Part shown: in pieces, positions 15,415 through 23,706 of the stretch
Position numbering within the stretch: position 1 is the stretch's first letter
How the letters are laid out: every line of letters begins with the position of its first letter
Assembly (NCBI RefSeq): GCF_900105165.1
Contig: NZ_LT629740.1
Span: forward strand, 2,356,001-2,420,000
DNA from: Mucilaginibacter mallensis
Lineage (GTDB): Bacteria; Bacteroidota; Bacteroidia; Sphingobacteriales; Sphingobacteriaceae
DNA: 64,000 bases
Direction of reading: 5' to 3'
Notes under the pieces: generated by a model
The model's input: the letters and a program-made list of their open reading frames with translations, nothing else
The model's database searches: none
What the model was told of the DNA's origin: nothing
Made by a program: the position numbers and the translations under genes

Positions 15415-17502
15415 TTATACCAATTCCCCTCTTTTAACCTTGCTTGCACCTAAAAATTCTTCGGCGGCAGCTTTATATTTTGCTGCAAACTCGTGCGATG
15501 GCTCATTTTTGTTGATCTGTAAAATCAGGTCGCTAAATGAACCGTCGATTGCAAATTCACCTTTATCAACATAATGAGCATCAAACTCGCGGATGATACC
15601 GGCTTGTGTGCTGCTGCTGATACTTTTATCTAGCAATAGAGCTTTAGCAGAAGTGATAAATACATTGTATGAATGATAAATAGCATCGGCCCATGCACCA
15701 TTTTCGTATGCTTTATTGGCCCAGCCCATTTTTTCGTCAGACTCATATAATAATGTAGCTACCAGGTCAATTATAACGCTGGCACATTCACCAACACCAA
15801 TCGCGGTAGCAAATGTTTCCTGGTGACCCCAGTCAACAAATTCATCTTCAGTCAACGTAGCAAGGTTTGCCAATGGTTTTAATAACTGGTAAAAATAATC
15901 CTTACCCTGTCTGTCATAATAATTATGGAAGGTTTCATCAGCAATTGAATTTGCTTTAAAATCATCCAAAACGGCTCTTAAAACATCGGTAGCCCTTTTT
16001 GCAGGCACTTTAACCACTTTATCAGCAGCGCGGCCAATACCATCGCCAACAGTTCCGCCACCTAATAATACCTGCACTGATGGCAGTACCCTTGTTCCGG
16101 CTTTTAATGAACTGCCGTGGAAACCAATATGTGCCAAACCATGCTGACCGCAAGAGTTCATACAACCGCTTATTTTGATCTTGATCTCACGGTTGTAGAT
16201 AAATTCCTCGTATTCGTTATAGATCAGGTCTTCCAATACCTTTGATAAGGTCATGCTGTTTGAGATACCTAGGTTACAGGTATCAGTACCCGGGCAGGTG
16301 GTTACATCAGCAGGGCTATCAAAGCCCGGAGCTGACAGATCCAGTTCGGTTAAGCCGTTATATAAAGCAGGCAATGCTTCTTTACGAACAAATTTTAACA
16401 GTAAGCCCTGGTTTTGGGTGATGCGGATCTCATCAGCCACTAATGGTCTTAAAATATCAACCAGTTTGCGGGCAGTGTCAGTTGGAATATCGCCAACAGG
16501 TACTTTAATATATACACCGTAAAAATCTTTTTGCTTTTGCTCAAATACGTTGGTAGCTAACCATTGCTCATAGCGCAACGGGTTGCTGATGGTAACTTCA
16601 GGATATTCTGTTGTCTGTGGTAATACCGGCAGATCTATAGTATCGCGGTTAACCACGTATGTTTTTACTTTATTAGCAGTACGTTCTTCTTTAGCCAAAC
16701 GAACAACTTCATCCAGTCCTATCTTTTGGATCAGGAATTTTAAGCGTGCTTTGTTACGGTTATTACGTTCGCCATAACGATCAAATACGCGGATAATTGA
16801 TTCTATATAAGGTATAAGCTGATCTTCAGGTAAAAACTCCTCAACAAGGTGAGCCAGCATAGGCTGGGCGCCAAGACCCCCACCTAAAAATATCTTAAAG
16901 CCACGATCTCCGTTTTCTTTTATTTTAGGGATAGCGCCGATATCATGCACATAAGCGAAGGCAGTATCCTGATCGCTTGATGAGAACGAGATTTTGAATT
17001 TACGGCCCATATCCTGGCAGATAGGGTTACGCAAAAAGTATTCAAAAGTTGCATGCGCATAAGGTGATACATCAAACGGTTCCAATGGATCGATACCGGC
17101 AGTAGGAGAGGCCGTAACATTCCTTACGGTATTACCGCAGGCTTCGCGCAGGGTAATATCGTCTCTTTCCAGCTCGGCCCATAATTGAGGCGTTCTGTCA
17201 AGGCTTACATAATGTATCTGGATATCCTGACGGGTGGTTAAGTGCAGGTTGCGGCTGGCGTATTCATCCGATACATCAGAAATACGCAGTAACTGCTTGA
17301 AAGTAATCTTACCAAAGGGTAATTTAATACGTACCATTTGTACACCCTGCTGGCGCTGACCATAAACACCACGGGCCAAACGTAAACTCCTGAATTTTTC
17401 GTCGTGTATCTTTCCTTCGCGAAAAGCTCTTATCTTTTTCTCAAGATCTATTATATCCTGCTCAACTATCGGGTTCTCCAGTTCCGTTCTGAAACTCTGC
17501 AT
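15415..17502 (-). CDS. Sirohaem sulfite (nitrite/sulfite) reductase with C-terminal HEPN-like domain
   Basis: Reduces sulfite to sulfide. The first 550 or so residues are a ferredoxin-type sulfite reductase with cluster/sirohaem cysteines C403, C409, C447 and C451 (TTCPGTDTC, GCMNSCGQH) and the LTTRQDIQIH motif near residue 88. Residues from about 555 to 695 are an added helical domain (YESDEKMGWANKAYENGAW, HSYNVFITSAKALL) that resembles HEPN domains; its role is unknown. Gene context argues for sulfite rather than nitrite. The gene is first in the operon and lies below a Cys-rich leader ORF and an attenuator hairpin. Confidence 0.92.
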   Translation of the reverse strand: MQSFRTELENPIVEQDIIDLEKKIRAFREGKIHDEKFRSLRLARGVYGQRQQGVQMVRIKLPFGKITFKQLLRISDVSDEYASRNLHLTTRQDIQIHYVSLDRTPQLWAELERDDITLREACGNTVRNVTASPTAGIDPLEPFDVSPYAHATFEYFLRNPICQDMGRKFKISFSSSDQDTAFAYVHDIGAIPKIKENGDRGFKIFLGGGLGAQPMLAHLVEEFLPEDQLIPYIESIIRVFDRYGERNNRNKARLKFLIQKIGLDEVVRLAKEERTANKVKTYVVNRDTIDLPVLPQTTEYPEVTISNPLRYEQWLATNVFEQKQKDFYGVYIKVPVGDIPTDTARKLVDILRPLVADEIRITQNQGLLLKFVRKEALPALYNGLTELDLSAPGFDSPADVTTCPGTDTCNLGISNSMTLSKVLEDLIYNEYEEFIYNREIKIKISGCMNSCGQHGLAHIGFHGSSLKAGTRVLPSVQVLLGGGTVGDGIGRAADKVVKVPAKRATDVLRAVLDDFKANSIADETFHNYYDRQGKDYFYQLLKPLANLATLTEDEFVDWGHQETFATAIGVGECASVIIDLVATLLYESDEKMGWANKAYENGAWADAIYHSYNVFITSAKALLLDKSISSSTQAGIIREFDAHYVDKGEFAIDGSFSDLILQINKNEPSHEFAAKYKAAAEEFLGASKVKRGELV

Positions 17503-17524
17503 GTTCTTGTATTTATTATATTAT

Positions 17525-17561
17525 AAAAACGCCTCTTTGGCTTTAAGGCTAAAGAGGCGTT
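17525..17561 (-). terminator. Attenuator terminator before sulfite reductase
   Basis: A near-perfect hairpin (17528-17561, AACGCCTCTTT pairing with AAAGAGGCGTT plus inner pairs) followed on the minus strand by T5 (17529-17525). It lies between the Cys-rich leader ORF and the sulfite reductase ATG at 17502, so it would stop transcription before the operon unless prevented. The segment AAGAGG just after the leader stop (17579-17584) is complementary to CCTCTT in the 5' arm and could form a competing antiterminator. Confidence 0.8.
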
Positions 17562-17583
17562 ATAGTATCTGTTTATTTTCCTC

Positions 17584-17664
17584 TTATAGCAATGGGTTAT
17601 CGCTGTTCATACAGCAATAGCAGTTAATTTTACAGCAAGGGCAATTAGTATGATTTATTTTCAC
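17584..17664 (-). CDS. Cysteine-rich leader peptide of the sulfate assimilation operon
   Basis: A 26-codon ORF from GTG (17664-17662) to TAA (17586-17584): MKINHTNCPCCK, then INCYCC, then MNSDNPLL. Six of 26 residues are Cys. The only start candidates are this GTG and a TTG six bases upstream, because an in-frame TAA precedes them. A TATATTTG -7 element ends 3 nt before the GTG, so the mRNA is probably leaderless. The ORF stops 22 nt before a strong terminator that lies directly ahead of sulfite reductase. Ribosome stalling at Cys codons when Cys-tRNA is scarce would be expected to allow readthrough. Confidence 0.72.
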   Translation of the reverse strand: MKINHTNCPCCKINCYCCMNSDNPLL

Positions 17665-17667
17665 GCC

Positions 17668-17675
17668 CAAATATA
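17668..17675 (-). promoter_or_regulatory. -7 promoter element of the sulfate assimilation operon
   Basis: TATATTTG on the minus strand, an exact TAnnTTTG match, ending 3 nt before the leader GTG. The -33 region lacks a good TTG, which would suit a promoter needing an activator or controlled by the nearby Rrf2 protein. Confidence 0.55.
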
Positions 17676-17741
17676 CATATAGTATAGGGAATTACTGGAT
17701 TTTTAATTAAAAAAATGATTTTTTACAAAAAAATGTTTATT

Positions 17742-17830
17742 AAAAAGAGTCAAGAATTAAGATTCAAGAGTCATGATTCAAGATAGCGTTAAAAAGCTCT
17801 TGATTCTCGGTTCTTGACTCCTGGCTCCAT
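17742..17830. repeat. Word-repeat hairpin downstream of the Rrf2 gene
   Basis: The left arm reiterates AAGAGTCAAGAATTAAGATTC; the right arm has CTCTTGATTCTCGGTTCTTGACTCCTGG. It lies between the rrf2 stop and the sulfite reductase promoter region and may end rrf2 transcription. Confidence 0.6.
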
Positions 17831-17833
17831 AGT

Positions 17834-18271
17834 TTAAATGTTAGATATCAGCGTTGTTTCCCGATTTATAATATCGGCTATGCTGGTTTCGGATAATATT
17901 TTCAAGGTAGCATCACGCACCTCAACAAATACATCTCTTATGCCGCAGGTAGTTTCCTGGTGGCATTCATCACATTTATGGTAAAAATTAAGACTTGCGC
18001 AGGGTACCATGGCAATAGGGCCATCGGTAATGCGCATTATACTTACCAGGAAAATGTCTTTGGGGTCTTTATTTAAACTATAGCCGCCACCTGCACCTTT
18101 TTTACTGTAAAGGAAACCTGCATTGCGGAGGTCTAATAGTATTTGTTCAAGAAATTTTTTTGGTATTCGCTCTTCTTCGGCAATTTTTGAGATCTGCATG
18201 GGCGGTTTGTCCATATTTTTCCCCAAAACAACTAAAGCTTTAATAGCGTACTTGGTTTTTTTTGATAACAT
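17834..18271 (-). CDS. Rrf2-family transcriptional regulator
   Basis: A 145-residue DNA-binding protein of the IscR/NsrR/CymR family. The winged helix occupies about residues 1-70 (SKKTKYAIKALVVL, RIPKKFLEQILLDLRNAGF, GAGGGYSL). Cysteines at 91, 100, 103 and 109 exceed the three used by IscR and could hold a cluster or sense thiols. It stands directly upstream of the sulfate assimilation operon on the same strand, which suggests control of sulfur or Fe-S metabolism, as CymR does in Bacillus. That role is inference. Confidence 0.88.
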   Translation of the reverse strand: MLSKKTKYAIKALVVLGKNMDKPPMQISKIAEEERIPKKFLEQILLDLRNAGFLYSKKGAGGGYSLNKDPKDIFLVSIMRITDGPIAMVPCASLNFYHKCDECHQETTCGIRDVFVEVRDATLKILSETSIADIINRETTLISNI

Positions 18272-18283
18272 TTTTTAAAAATA

Positions 18284-18312
18284 CAAATCCAAATATAGTA
18301 AAAGATTTGTGT
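18284..18312 (-). promoter_or_regulatory. rrf2 promoter with flanking inverted repeat
   Basis: TATATTTG (18297-18290, minus strand) lies 18 nt ahead of the rrf2 ATG. The -7 element is bracketed by a 7-bp inverted repeat, ACAAATC (18284-18290) and GATTTGT (18306-18312), which is a possible autoregulatory operator. Confidence 0.45.
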
Positions 18313-18381
18313 TGACTTGCAAATGTATAATCCAAGTATCAGATAAGATCAGATTTATATTTTTTTAGATCGAATTATAAT

Positions 18382-18525
18382 TTACATGCCCAGCATATAG
18401 TTAAAACCCATAGTGATCTTTGGATCAAAAGGTTTTTTTATCCTTTTTTTGAATAAGCCACCGTTGTTTGCAAGTGCAGCAACTGCTTTTAGCACCGGTG
18501 CAAATAAAGTATTTATTGAGTTCAT
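18382..18525 (-). CDS. 47-aa basic small protein, unknown
   Basis: An ORF starting MNSINTLFAPVLKAV with a mildly hydrophobic N-terminal half and a basic middle (FKKRIKKPFD), ending GFNYMLGM. Codon use looks like that of neighbouring genes. It occupies the otherwise empty stretch between the Rrf2 gene and the MOSC gene. I do not recognise it. No Shine-Dalgarno or clear promoter is seen. Confidence 0.4.
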   Translation of the reverse strand: MNSINTLFAPVLKAVAALANNGGLFKKRIKKPFDPKITMGFNYMLGM

Positions 18526-18687
18526 GATCTTTTGTTAAATGAGAGCGTATTTACGATATAATCGAGTAATAGGTTTCAAAAACAATGCCATAAATATATA
18601 TTAATCAATTAGTTATGTAAATTGCTTAATGGTTTAATACTGCGGATACTATTGGTTAAAAAGGGCAATTTTGAGGAGCTCGAAACC

Positions 18688-19512
18688 TTATACCAGGAAC
18701 TTCTCATTATTATAATGGTAATTTATTACCCCAATTGCATCCCCAACTTTAATTGTTCCATTGCCCGTATGTATAAGATTTTGCCCGAAGTAGATTTTAT
18801 TGTCTTTTCTGCGATAACCAGCCAGTGTTTTTAATGGCTCTTTTGCTTTTACTGCATTATCCTGATTAATAGTGGTTAATATACAGCGTGCGCACAATTT
18901 AACACCATTGAAACGAATATCGCCAATGGTAAAATTATCTAATAGGTCTTCTTCAAACGCTTTGCCGCCCGTAAATACAATATTAGGCCTGAACCTGTCC
19001 ATAGGCAATGCCTCGGCAAGGCGACTGTTTAGATCATCTAATGTTGCCTGTCCTATTATCATAAATGGATAAGCATCAGCAAAGGAAGTTATTTGTCCAA
19101 TTGGGGCATATCCTTCATCAACCTGGCGTTTGCTATTATCGGGCATGTAAACTAGCCGGCAAGGGATGCCGAGTACTTTTGTAAACCATTCGTCAACCAA
19201 ATTACTTACATAAATTGCTGTACAGGTATCGTCCCAAATAACAACCTGGCAGGTTTCATGAGTTAAAGGCTCAAAAGGTATCAGTATATTTTCGCCTGTT
19301 GAGTAGGTGACCTGCAAGCCGTTATCCTTTAAATCTACTTTCAGCAAGGCCATTTGCGCAACTTCCCTTTGGGATAGGAAACGGTTATTCTCATCAACCA
19401 ACATCCAGCGTCTGTCGTACTCAAAACCTCTTTCGGTTACGACTGCTTTATTAAGCGCTATACCGCCTAATGATTTTATGGGGTAAATAAATAGTTCACT
19501 AACTTGGAGCAT
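18688..19512 (-). CDS. MOSC domain protein (YcbX-like)
   Basis: A 274-residue protein with an N-terminal MOSC beta-barrel domain (LFIYPIKSLGGIAL at about 7-20, RWMLVDENNRFLSQRE) and a C-terminal MOSC domain. The segment RFNGVKLCARCILTTINQD carries the conserved cysteine that coordinates molybdenum cofactor. YcbX-type proteins reduce N-hydroxylated compounds with an electron-transfer partner; this one lacks the ferredoxin-like tail of E. coli YcbX. It stands alone here. Confidence 0.85.
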   Translation of the reverse strand: MLQVSELFIYPIKSLGGIALNKAVVTERGFEYDRRWMLVDENNRFLSQREVAQMALLKVDLKDNGLQVTYSTGENILIPFEPLTHETCQVVIWDDTCTAIYVSNLVDEWFTKVLGIPCRLVYMPDNSKRQVDEGYAPIGQITSFADAYPFMIIGQATLDDLNSRLAEALPMDRFRPNIVFTGGKAFEEDLLDNFTIGDIRFNGVKLCARCILTTINQDNAVKAKEPLKTLAGYRRKDNKIYFGQNLIHTGNGTIKVGDAIGVINYHYNNEKFLV

Positions 19513-19651
19513 CAGTCAAAATTAGTATAGATTTTATTAGTTTCAACAGTTAAAGTATTAAAATCAGCATAAAAATTATCCTGAAAATACTTGGTTTCTA
19601 GTTAATAAAATTAATTTTACAATCCTAAATTAACAGACCAAATTATTATAA

Positions 19652-21700
19652 ATGAAAAAACATTCTTATATGTTACTGGCTTTGCCTGCGCTCCTTGCGA
19701 TATCATGCACCAGTAAAAATCAATCAGGTGGTGAGGACACCACTAAACGTACCGTGTTTTTTGATAAAACAGGTATGGACACAACCGTAAAACCAGGTGA
19801 CAATTTTTTTAACTATGCCAATGGTAACTGGATGAAAAATACAGTTATTCCGGCATCAGAAAGCGGCTGGGGCTCATTTTATACATTATATGATGATAAT
19901 GAGAAAAACCTGCACAAGATACTGGACGATGTATCATCAAAAGATAACGCTGCAGGCAGCAATGAGCAAAAGGTAGGCGACCTGTACAAAAGCGGTATGG
20001 ATACCGTTACCATTGAAAAGTTAGGGTATGACCCGATAAAACCACAACTGGCTAAAATAAATGCAGTTAAGGATTATAAAGATCTGATAAAATTAGCTGC
20101 TGATGGCTTTAAAACCGGGGATGGTTTCCTGTTCGGTTTTTATGTATCGCCTGATGATAAGATCAGCAATAAAAATGCAGCCCATTTTGACCAAACAGGT
20201 TTGGGTTTACCTGAGCGTGATTATTATTTTAAAACAGACACCGCTTCGGTAAAAATACGCGCCGCTTACGTTAAATATATTGCCAAATTGTTTGCGTTAA
20301 CAGGTGTTGATACCGCTACTGCCAGCAAAAAAGCAGCAGGCGTATTAAAACTGGAAACAGCTATTGCACAATCACATTTATCACCGGTTGAGCTACGTGA
20401 TCCGGTTAAGAATTACAATAAATTCACGCTAACTGATTTCCAGAAACAGGTTCCTGATATCGATCTTAAGGATGCCTTTGGCCGTATGGATTTGAAAACT
20501 GATACCGTATTAGTTGGTCAGCCTAAATATTATATAGCACTTAATGGCTTATTAAAAACCACGCCGATAGATGTTTGGAAAGATAAAGCAACTTTTGATG
20601 CATTAAGCGGTGCATCAACATTGTTAAGCAAACCATTCAGGGATGCTCATTTCAATTTCTCAGGCAAAATACTAAACGGACAAAAAACACAGCATGAGCG
20701 CTGGAAAACAATTGTTCAATCAGTAGATGGGGGATTGGGCGAGCTATTAGGGCAGATCTATGTAGAGAAATATTTTACACCGGAAGCTAAAAAACGTATG
20801 CTTGATCTGGTAAACAACCTGCAAAGCGTTTATCGTGAGCGTATCCAGAACCTAGATTGGATGAGCCCGGCTACCAAGAAAAAGGCAGTTGAAAAACTGG
20901 ACGCCTTCACCAAAAAGATAGGCTATCCTGATAAATGGAAAAAGTATGATGATGTGGCGATCAATAAGGATACTTACTATGCCAATGAGGAATCCATAGC
21001 AGCACATGATTATAAGGAAATGATAAAAAAAGCGGGTAAGCCGGTTGATAAAACCGAATGGGGTATGACTCCACCAACAGTAAATGCTTACTATAACCCT
21101 ACATTTAATGAGATCGTTTTCCCGGCAGGTATATTGCAATATCCTTTCTTTGATAAGGATGCAGATGATGCCATTAACTATGGCGCTATTGGTATGGTTA
21201 TCGGCCATGAAATGACCCACGGTTTTGATGACCAGGGCCGCCAGTATGATAAAGATGGTAACTTGAAAGACTGGTGGACAGCTGAAGATGCCGCTAAATT
21301 TAAAAAGAAAGTACAGGTGGTTATTGATCAATACAATAAATACACTATACTGAATGGCCTGCATGTAAACGGCCAATTAACTATAGGGGAAAACCTGGCC
21401 GATTTAGGCGGTATAACCATTGCTTACCAGGCATTTAAAAATACACCTGAAGGTAAAAGCGATAAAAAGATTGACGGCTTAACACCCGATCAGCGTTTCT
21501 TTTTATCATTTGCCCAGATATGGAGAATAAAAGATCGTGATGAAAGAATGCGTACCCGTATCAACACCGATCCGCACTCGCCTGAGATGTACCGTGTTAA
21601 CGGGCCATTATATAATACGCCTGCTTTTTATAAAGCATTCGATATTAAACCCGGCGACAAACTTTACCGCCCTGAGAACGAGCGCGCGCAAGTTTGGTAA
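19652..21700 (+). CDS. M13-family zinc metallopeptidase (neprilysin/PepO-like), lipoprotein
   Basis: A 682-residue peptidase. The lipoprotein signal ends ALLAISC, so it is lipid-anchored in the envelope. The zinc site is HEMTH (about residues 519-523, in VIGHEMTHGFDDQG) with the third ligand in GENLADLGG (about 580). The C terminus (RVNGPLYNTPAFYKAFD) is the conserved M13 end, which places substrate-binding residues. M13 enzymes cut short peptides; substrate here is unknown. Monocistronic with a strong terminator. Confidence 0.94.
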   Translation: MKKHSYMLLALPALLAISCTSKNQSGGEDTTKRTVFFDKTGMDTTVKPGDNFFNYANGNWMKNTVIPASESGWGSFYTLYDDNEKNLHKILDDVSSKDNAAGSNEQKVGDLYKSGMDTVTIEKLGYDPIKPQLAKINAVKDYKDLIKLAADGFKTGDGFLFGFYVSPDDKISNKNAAHFDQTGLGLPERDYYFKTDTASVKIRAAYVKYIAKLFALTGVDTATASKKAAGVLKLETAIAQSHLSPVELRDPVKNYNKFTLTDFQKQVPDIDLKDAFGRMDLKTDTVLVGQPKYYIALNGLLKTTPIDVWKDKATFDALSGASTLLSKPFRDAHFNFSGKILNGQKTQHERWKTIVQSVDGGLGELLGQIYVEKYFTPEAKKRMLDLVNNLQSVYRERIQNLDWMSPATKKKAVEKLDAFTKKIGYPDKWKKYDDVAINKDTYYANEESIAAHDYKEMIKKAGKPVDKTEWGMTPPTVNAYYNPTFNEIVFPAGILQYPFFDKDADDAINYGAIGMVIGHEMTHGFDDQGRQYDKDGNLKDWWTAEDAAKFKKKVQVVIDQYNKYTILNGLHVNGQLTIGENLADLGGITIAYQAFKNTPEGKSDKKIDGLTPDQRFFLSFAQIWRIKDRDERMRTRINTDPHSPEMYRVNGPLYNTPAFYKAFDIKPGDKLYRPENERAQVW

Positions 21701-21722
21701 TCATAATATTAATATAATGCTT

Positions 21723-21753
21723 AAAGCCTCCTTTTAAACAAGGAGGCTTTTTT
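21723..21753 (+). terminator. Terminator of the M13 peptidase gene
   Basis: An 11-bp perfect stem (AAAGCCTCCTT 21723-21733 with AAGGAGGCTTT 21740-21750), 6-nt loop and T run. Confidence 0.88.
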
Positions 21754-21989
21754 ATGCTATCTGACCTTGTTCAGAATGTGAGTTAAAAGCTATGTTTTTA
21801 TGCAAAGATTGTATCAAAATTAGCCAAGATGATATTTAAGATAAAAACTGATATAAAATAAGTTTGAATTAGATTTGTCGTTTATAAATTGCACCAATTA
21901 ATTAAACTGTAGAGATGCAATACTTTGGGTCTCCTAAAATTTGAGGCATTTTATTACACCTTTACGTGAACAATTAACAATAGAATTAT

Positions 21990-22760
21990 ATGTTTAAGCT
22001 TGATAACAAGGTAGCGGTAATTACCGGCGGTGGAAGCGGGATTGGCAGGGCGATAGCCACCATATTTGCACAGCAGGGCGCTAAAATCTATATTATTGAT
22101 GTGGATGAAAAAGGAGCGGAAGATACGGTAAAGGCAATTACAGATGCCTCCGGCGAAGCCGCATTTAAAAAGTGTGATATTTCATCAAAAGAGCAGGTTG
22201 ATAACGTTATAGGAGAGATTATAGCAGAATCGGGGTTGGATATTTTGGTGAATAATGCAGGTATTGCCCATATTGGCAATATAGAGCAGGTTACCCCTGA
22301 AGCTGTTGACCGCTTATTTGCGGTGAATGTAAAGGGTATGTACCATACCATATTCGCTGCTATTCCGCACCTGAAAAAGAAAGGTGGTGTGATATTAAAT
22401 ATGGCTTCAATAGCATCGCTGGTAGGTATAACAGACCGCTTTGCTTATAGTATGACCAAAGGTGCAGTAAACGGCATGACTCTTTCTGTTGCGAGGGATT
22501 ATTTGAGTTATAACGTGCGTTGTAATTCTATTTCGCCGGCAAGGGTGCATACGCCTTTTGTGGATGGATTTTTAACCAAGAACTACCCGGGCAGAGAAGA
22601 AGAGATGTTTAAGAAATTACAGGCATCACAGCCTATTGGCCGTATGGGAAAGCCCGAAGAAGTGGCTTATTTGGCATTATATTTATGTTCTGACGAGGCC
22701 TCATTTATTACCGGCAACGATTATGCCATTGACGGTGGATTTACTAAACTGAACAACTAA
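21990..22760 (+). CDS. SDR-family oxidoreductase, probable 2-keto-3-deoxy-sugar-acid dehydrogenase
   Basis: A 256-residue classical short-chain dehydrogenase: cofactor motif TGGGSGIG (12-19), NNAG near residue 87, catalytic YSMTK with Tyr153 and Lys157, and Asp at the end of strand 2 (IIDVD), which favours NAD. It is followed 9 nt later by an FAH-family hydrolase, then an FAD/Fe-S oxidase. In the non-phosphorylative L-fucose/L-rhamnose route an SDR oxidises 2-keto-3-deoxy-L-fuconate and an FAH hydrolase splits the diketo product to pyruvate and lactate. That assignment is inference; the upstream dehydratase is not in the window. Confidence 0.85.
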   Translation: MFKLDNKVAVITGGGSGIGRAIATIFAQQGAKIYIIDVDEKGAEDTVKAITDASGEAAFKKCDISSKEQVDNVIGEIIAESGLDILVNNAGIAHIGNIEQVTPEAVDRLFAVNVKGMYHTIFAAIPHLKKKGGVILNMASIASLVGITDRFAYSMTKGAVNGMTLSVARDYLSYNVRCNSISPARVHTPFVDGFLTKNYPGREEEMFKKLQASQPIGRMGKPEEVAYLALYLCSDEASFITGNDYAIDGGFTKLNN

Positions 22761-22769
22761 AACTTACCT

Positions 22770-23636
22770 ATGAAATTAATAAGATACGGTAACCCGGGAC
22801 AAGAAAAACCGGGTGTAATAATTGATGATAAAAAATACGCTCTGCCTGGATTTTCAGGAGATTATGATGAAGATTTTTTTGGCGGCGATGGCTTGCAAAA
22901 GTTAAGTGAATATATAGCATCACATAAAAACGAATTGGAAGAATTACCTGAGGATGTACGCTTAGGTGCACCGGTGTTTAAGCCATCAAAAATTGTATGT
23001 ATCGGTCTTAATTTTGCAGACCACGCTAAGGAAACCAATGCGCCGATACCTGCAGAGCCTATCATATTCTTTAAAGCTACAACTGCACTAACCGGGCCTA
23101 ATGATAATGTCACTATCCCACGTAACAGTGTAAAAACTGATTGGGAAGTTGAGCTGGCTTTTGTGATCGGCAAAAAAGCAAGTTATGTTGATCTGGAAAA
23201 CGCACTGGATCATGTGGCGGGCTATTGCTTACACAATGATTATAGCGAACGTGAGTTCCAAATTGAAAGAGGTGGCCAGTGGGATAAGGGAAAAGGCTGC
23301 GATACATTTGCGCCGGTAGGGCCATTTATAGCTACTGCAGATGAGCTGGGAGATGTAAATAACTTACATATGTGGCTAACAGTTAACGGCAAAACTATGC
23401 AGAATGGAAGTACTTCAACCATGATATTTGATGTGCCTTTCCTGGTGCATTATATCAGTCAGTTCATGACGCTGTTGCCGGGCGATATTGTTTCAACAGG
23501 CACGCCTCCGGGAGTGGGGCTAGGAATGAAACCTGAACCTGTATATTTAAAAGCCGGCGATGTTGTGGAACTGGGTATTGAAGGCTTGGGTACTTCAAAA
23601 CAAGTTTTAAAGGCCTGGAGCCCCCCAGCTTCCTAA
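22770..23636 (+). CDS. Fumarylacetoacetate hydrolase family protein
   Basis: A 288-residue FAH-fold hydrolase. GLNFADHAKE (about residues 76-85) and the metal-binding DWEVELAFVIGK (about 121-132), KGCDTFAPVGP and STGTPPGVG are family hallmarks. It is probably a 2,4-diketo-3-deoxy-L-fuconate or similar hydrolase, paired with the preceding SDR. The last residues (AWSPPAS) are encoded by a C-rich dispersed repeat rather than native sequence, so the gene's 3' end has been rewritten by the repeat. Confidence 0.88.
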   Translation: MKLIRYGNPGQEKPGVIIDDKKYALPGFSGDYDEDFFGGDGLQKLSEYIASHKNELEELPEDVRLGAPVFKPSKIVCIGLNFADHAKETNAPIPAEPIIFFKATTALTGPNDNVTIPRNSVKTDWEVELAFVIGKKASYVDLENALDHVAGYCLHNDYSEREFQIERGGQWDKGKGCDTFAPVGPFIATADELGDVNNLHMWLTVNGKTMQNGSTSTMIFDVPFLVHYISQFMTLLPGDIVSTGTPPGVGLGMKPEPVYLKAGDVVELGIEGLGTSKQVLKAWSPPAS

Positions 23637-23652
23637 AGAGGGGGCAATAGTA
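23618..23652. repeat. C-rich (GCCCCCC...AGAGGGGGC) repeat at the FAH gene end
   Basis: GGAGCCCCCCAGCTTCC and AGAGGGGGC belong to the same family as the repeats at 30290-30420. The unit overlaps the last codons and stop of the FAH gene. Directly after it lies a second small hairpin (CAATAGTA / TACTATTG, 23644-23664) that may end transcription. Confidence 0.55.
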
Positions 23653-23706
23653 GATTTTACTATTGATTATATGCCATCGTAATAAATATTGTAATATTGC
23701 TATTGG

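Noticed and set aside
17503..17580. SAM or other known riboswitch ahead of sulfite reductase
   Set aside because: Only a simple terminator hairpin and a Cys-rich ORF are seen; no multi-stem aptamer fits in the leader.
20852..21376. 174-codon minus-strand ORF opposite the M13 peptidase
   Set aside because: Antisense of the zinc-site region; hydrophobic character comes from the reversed codons.
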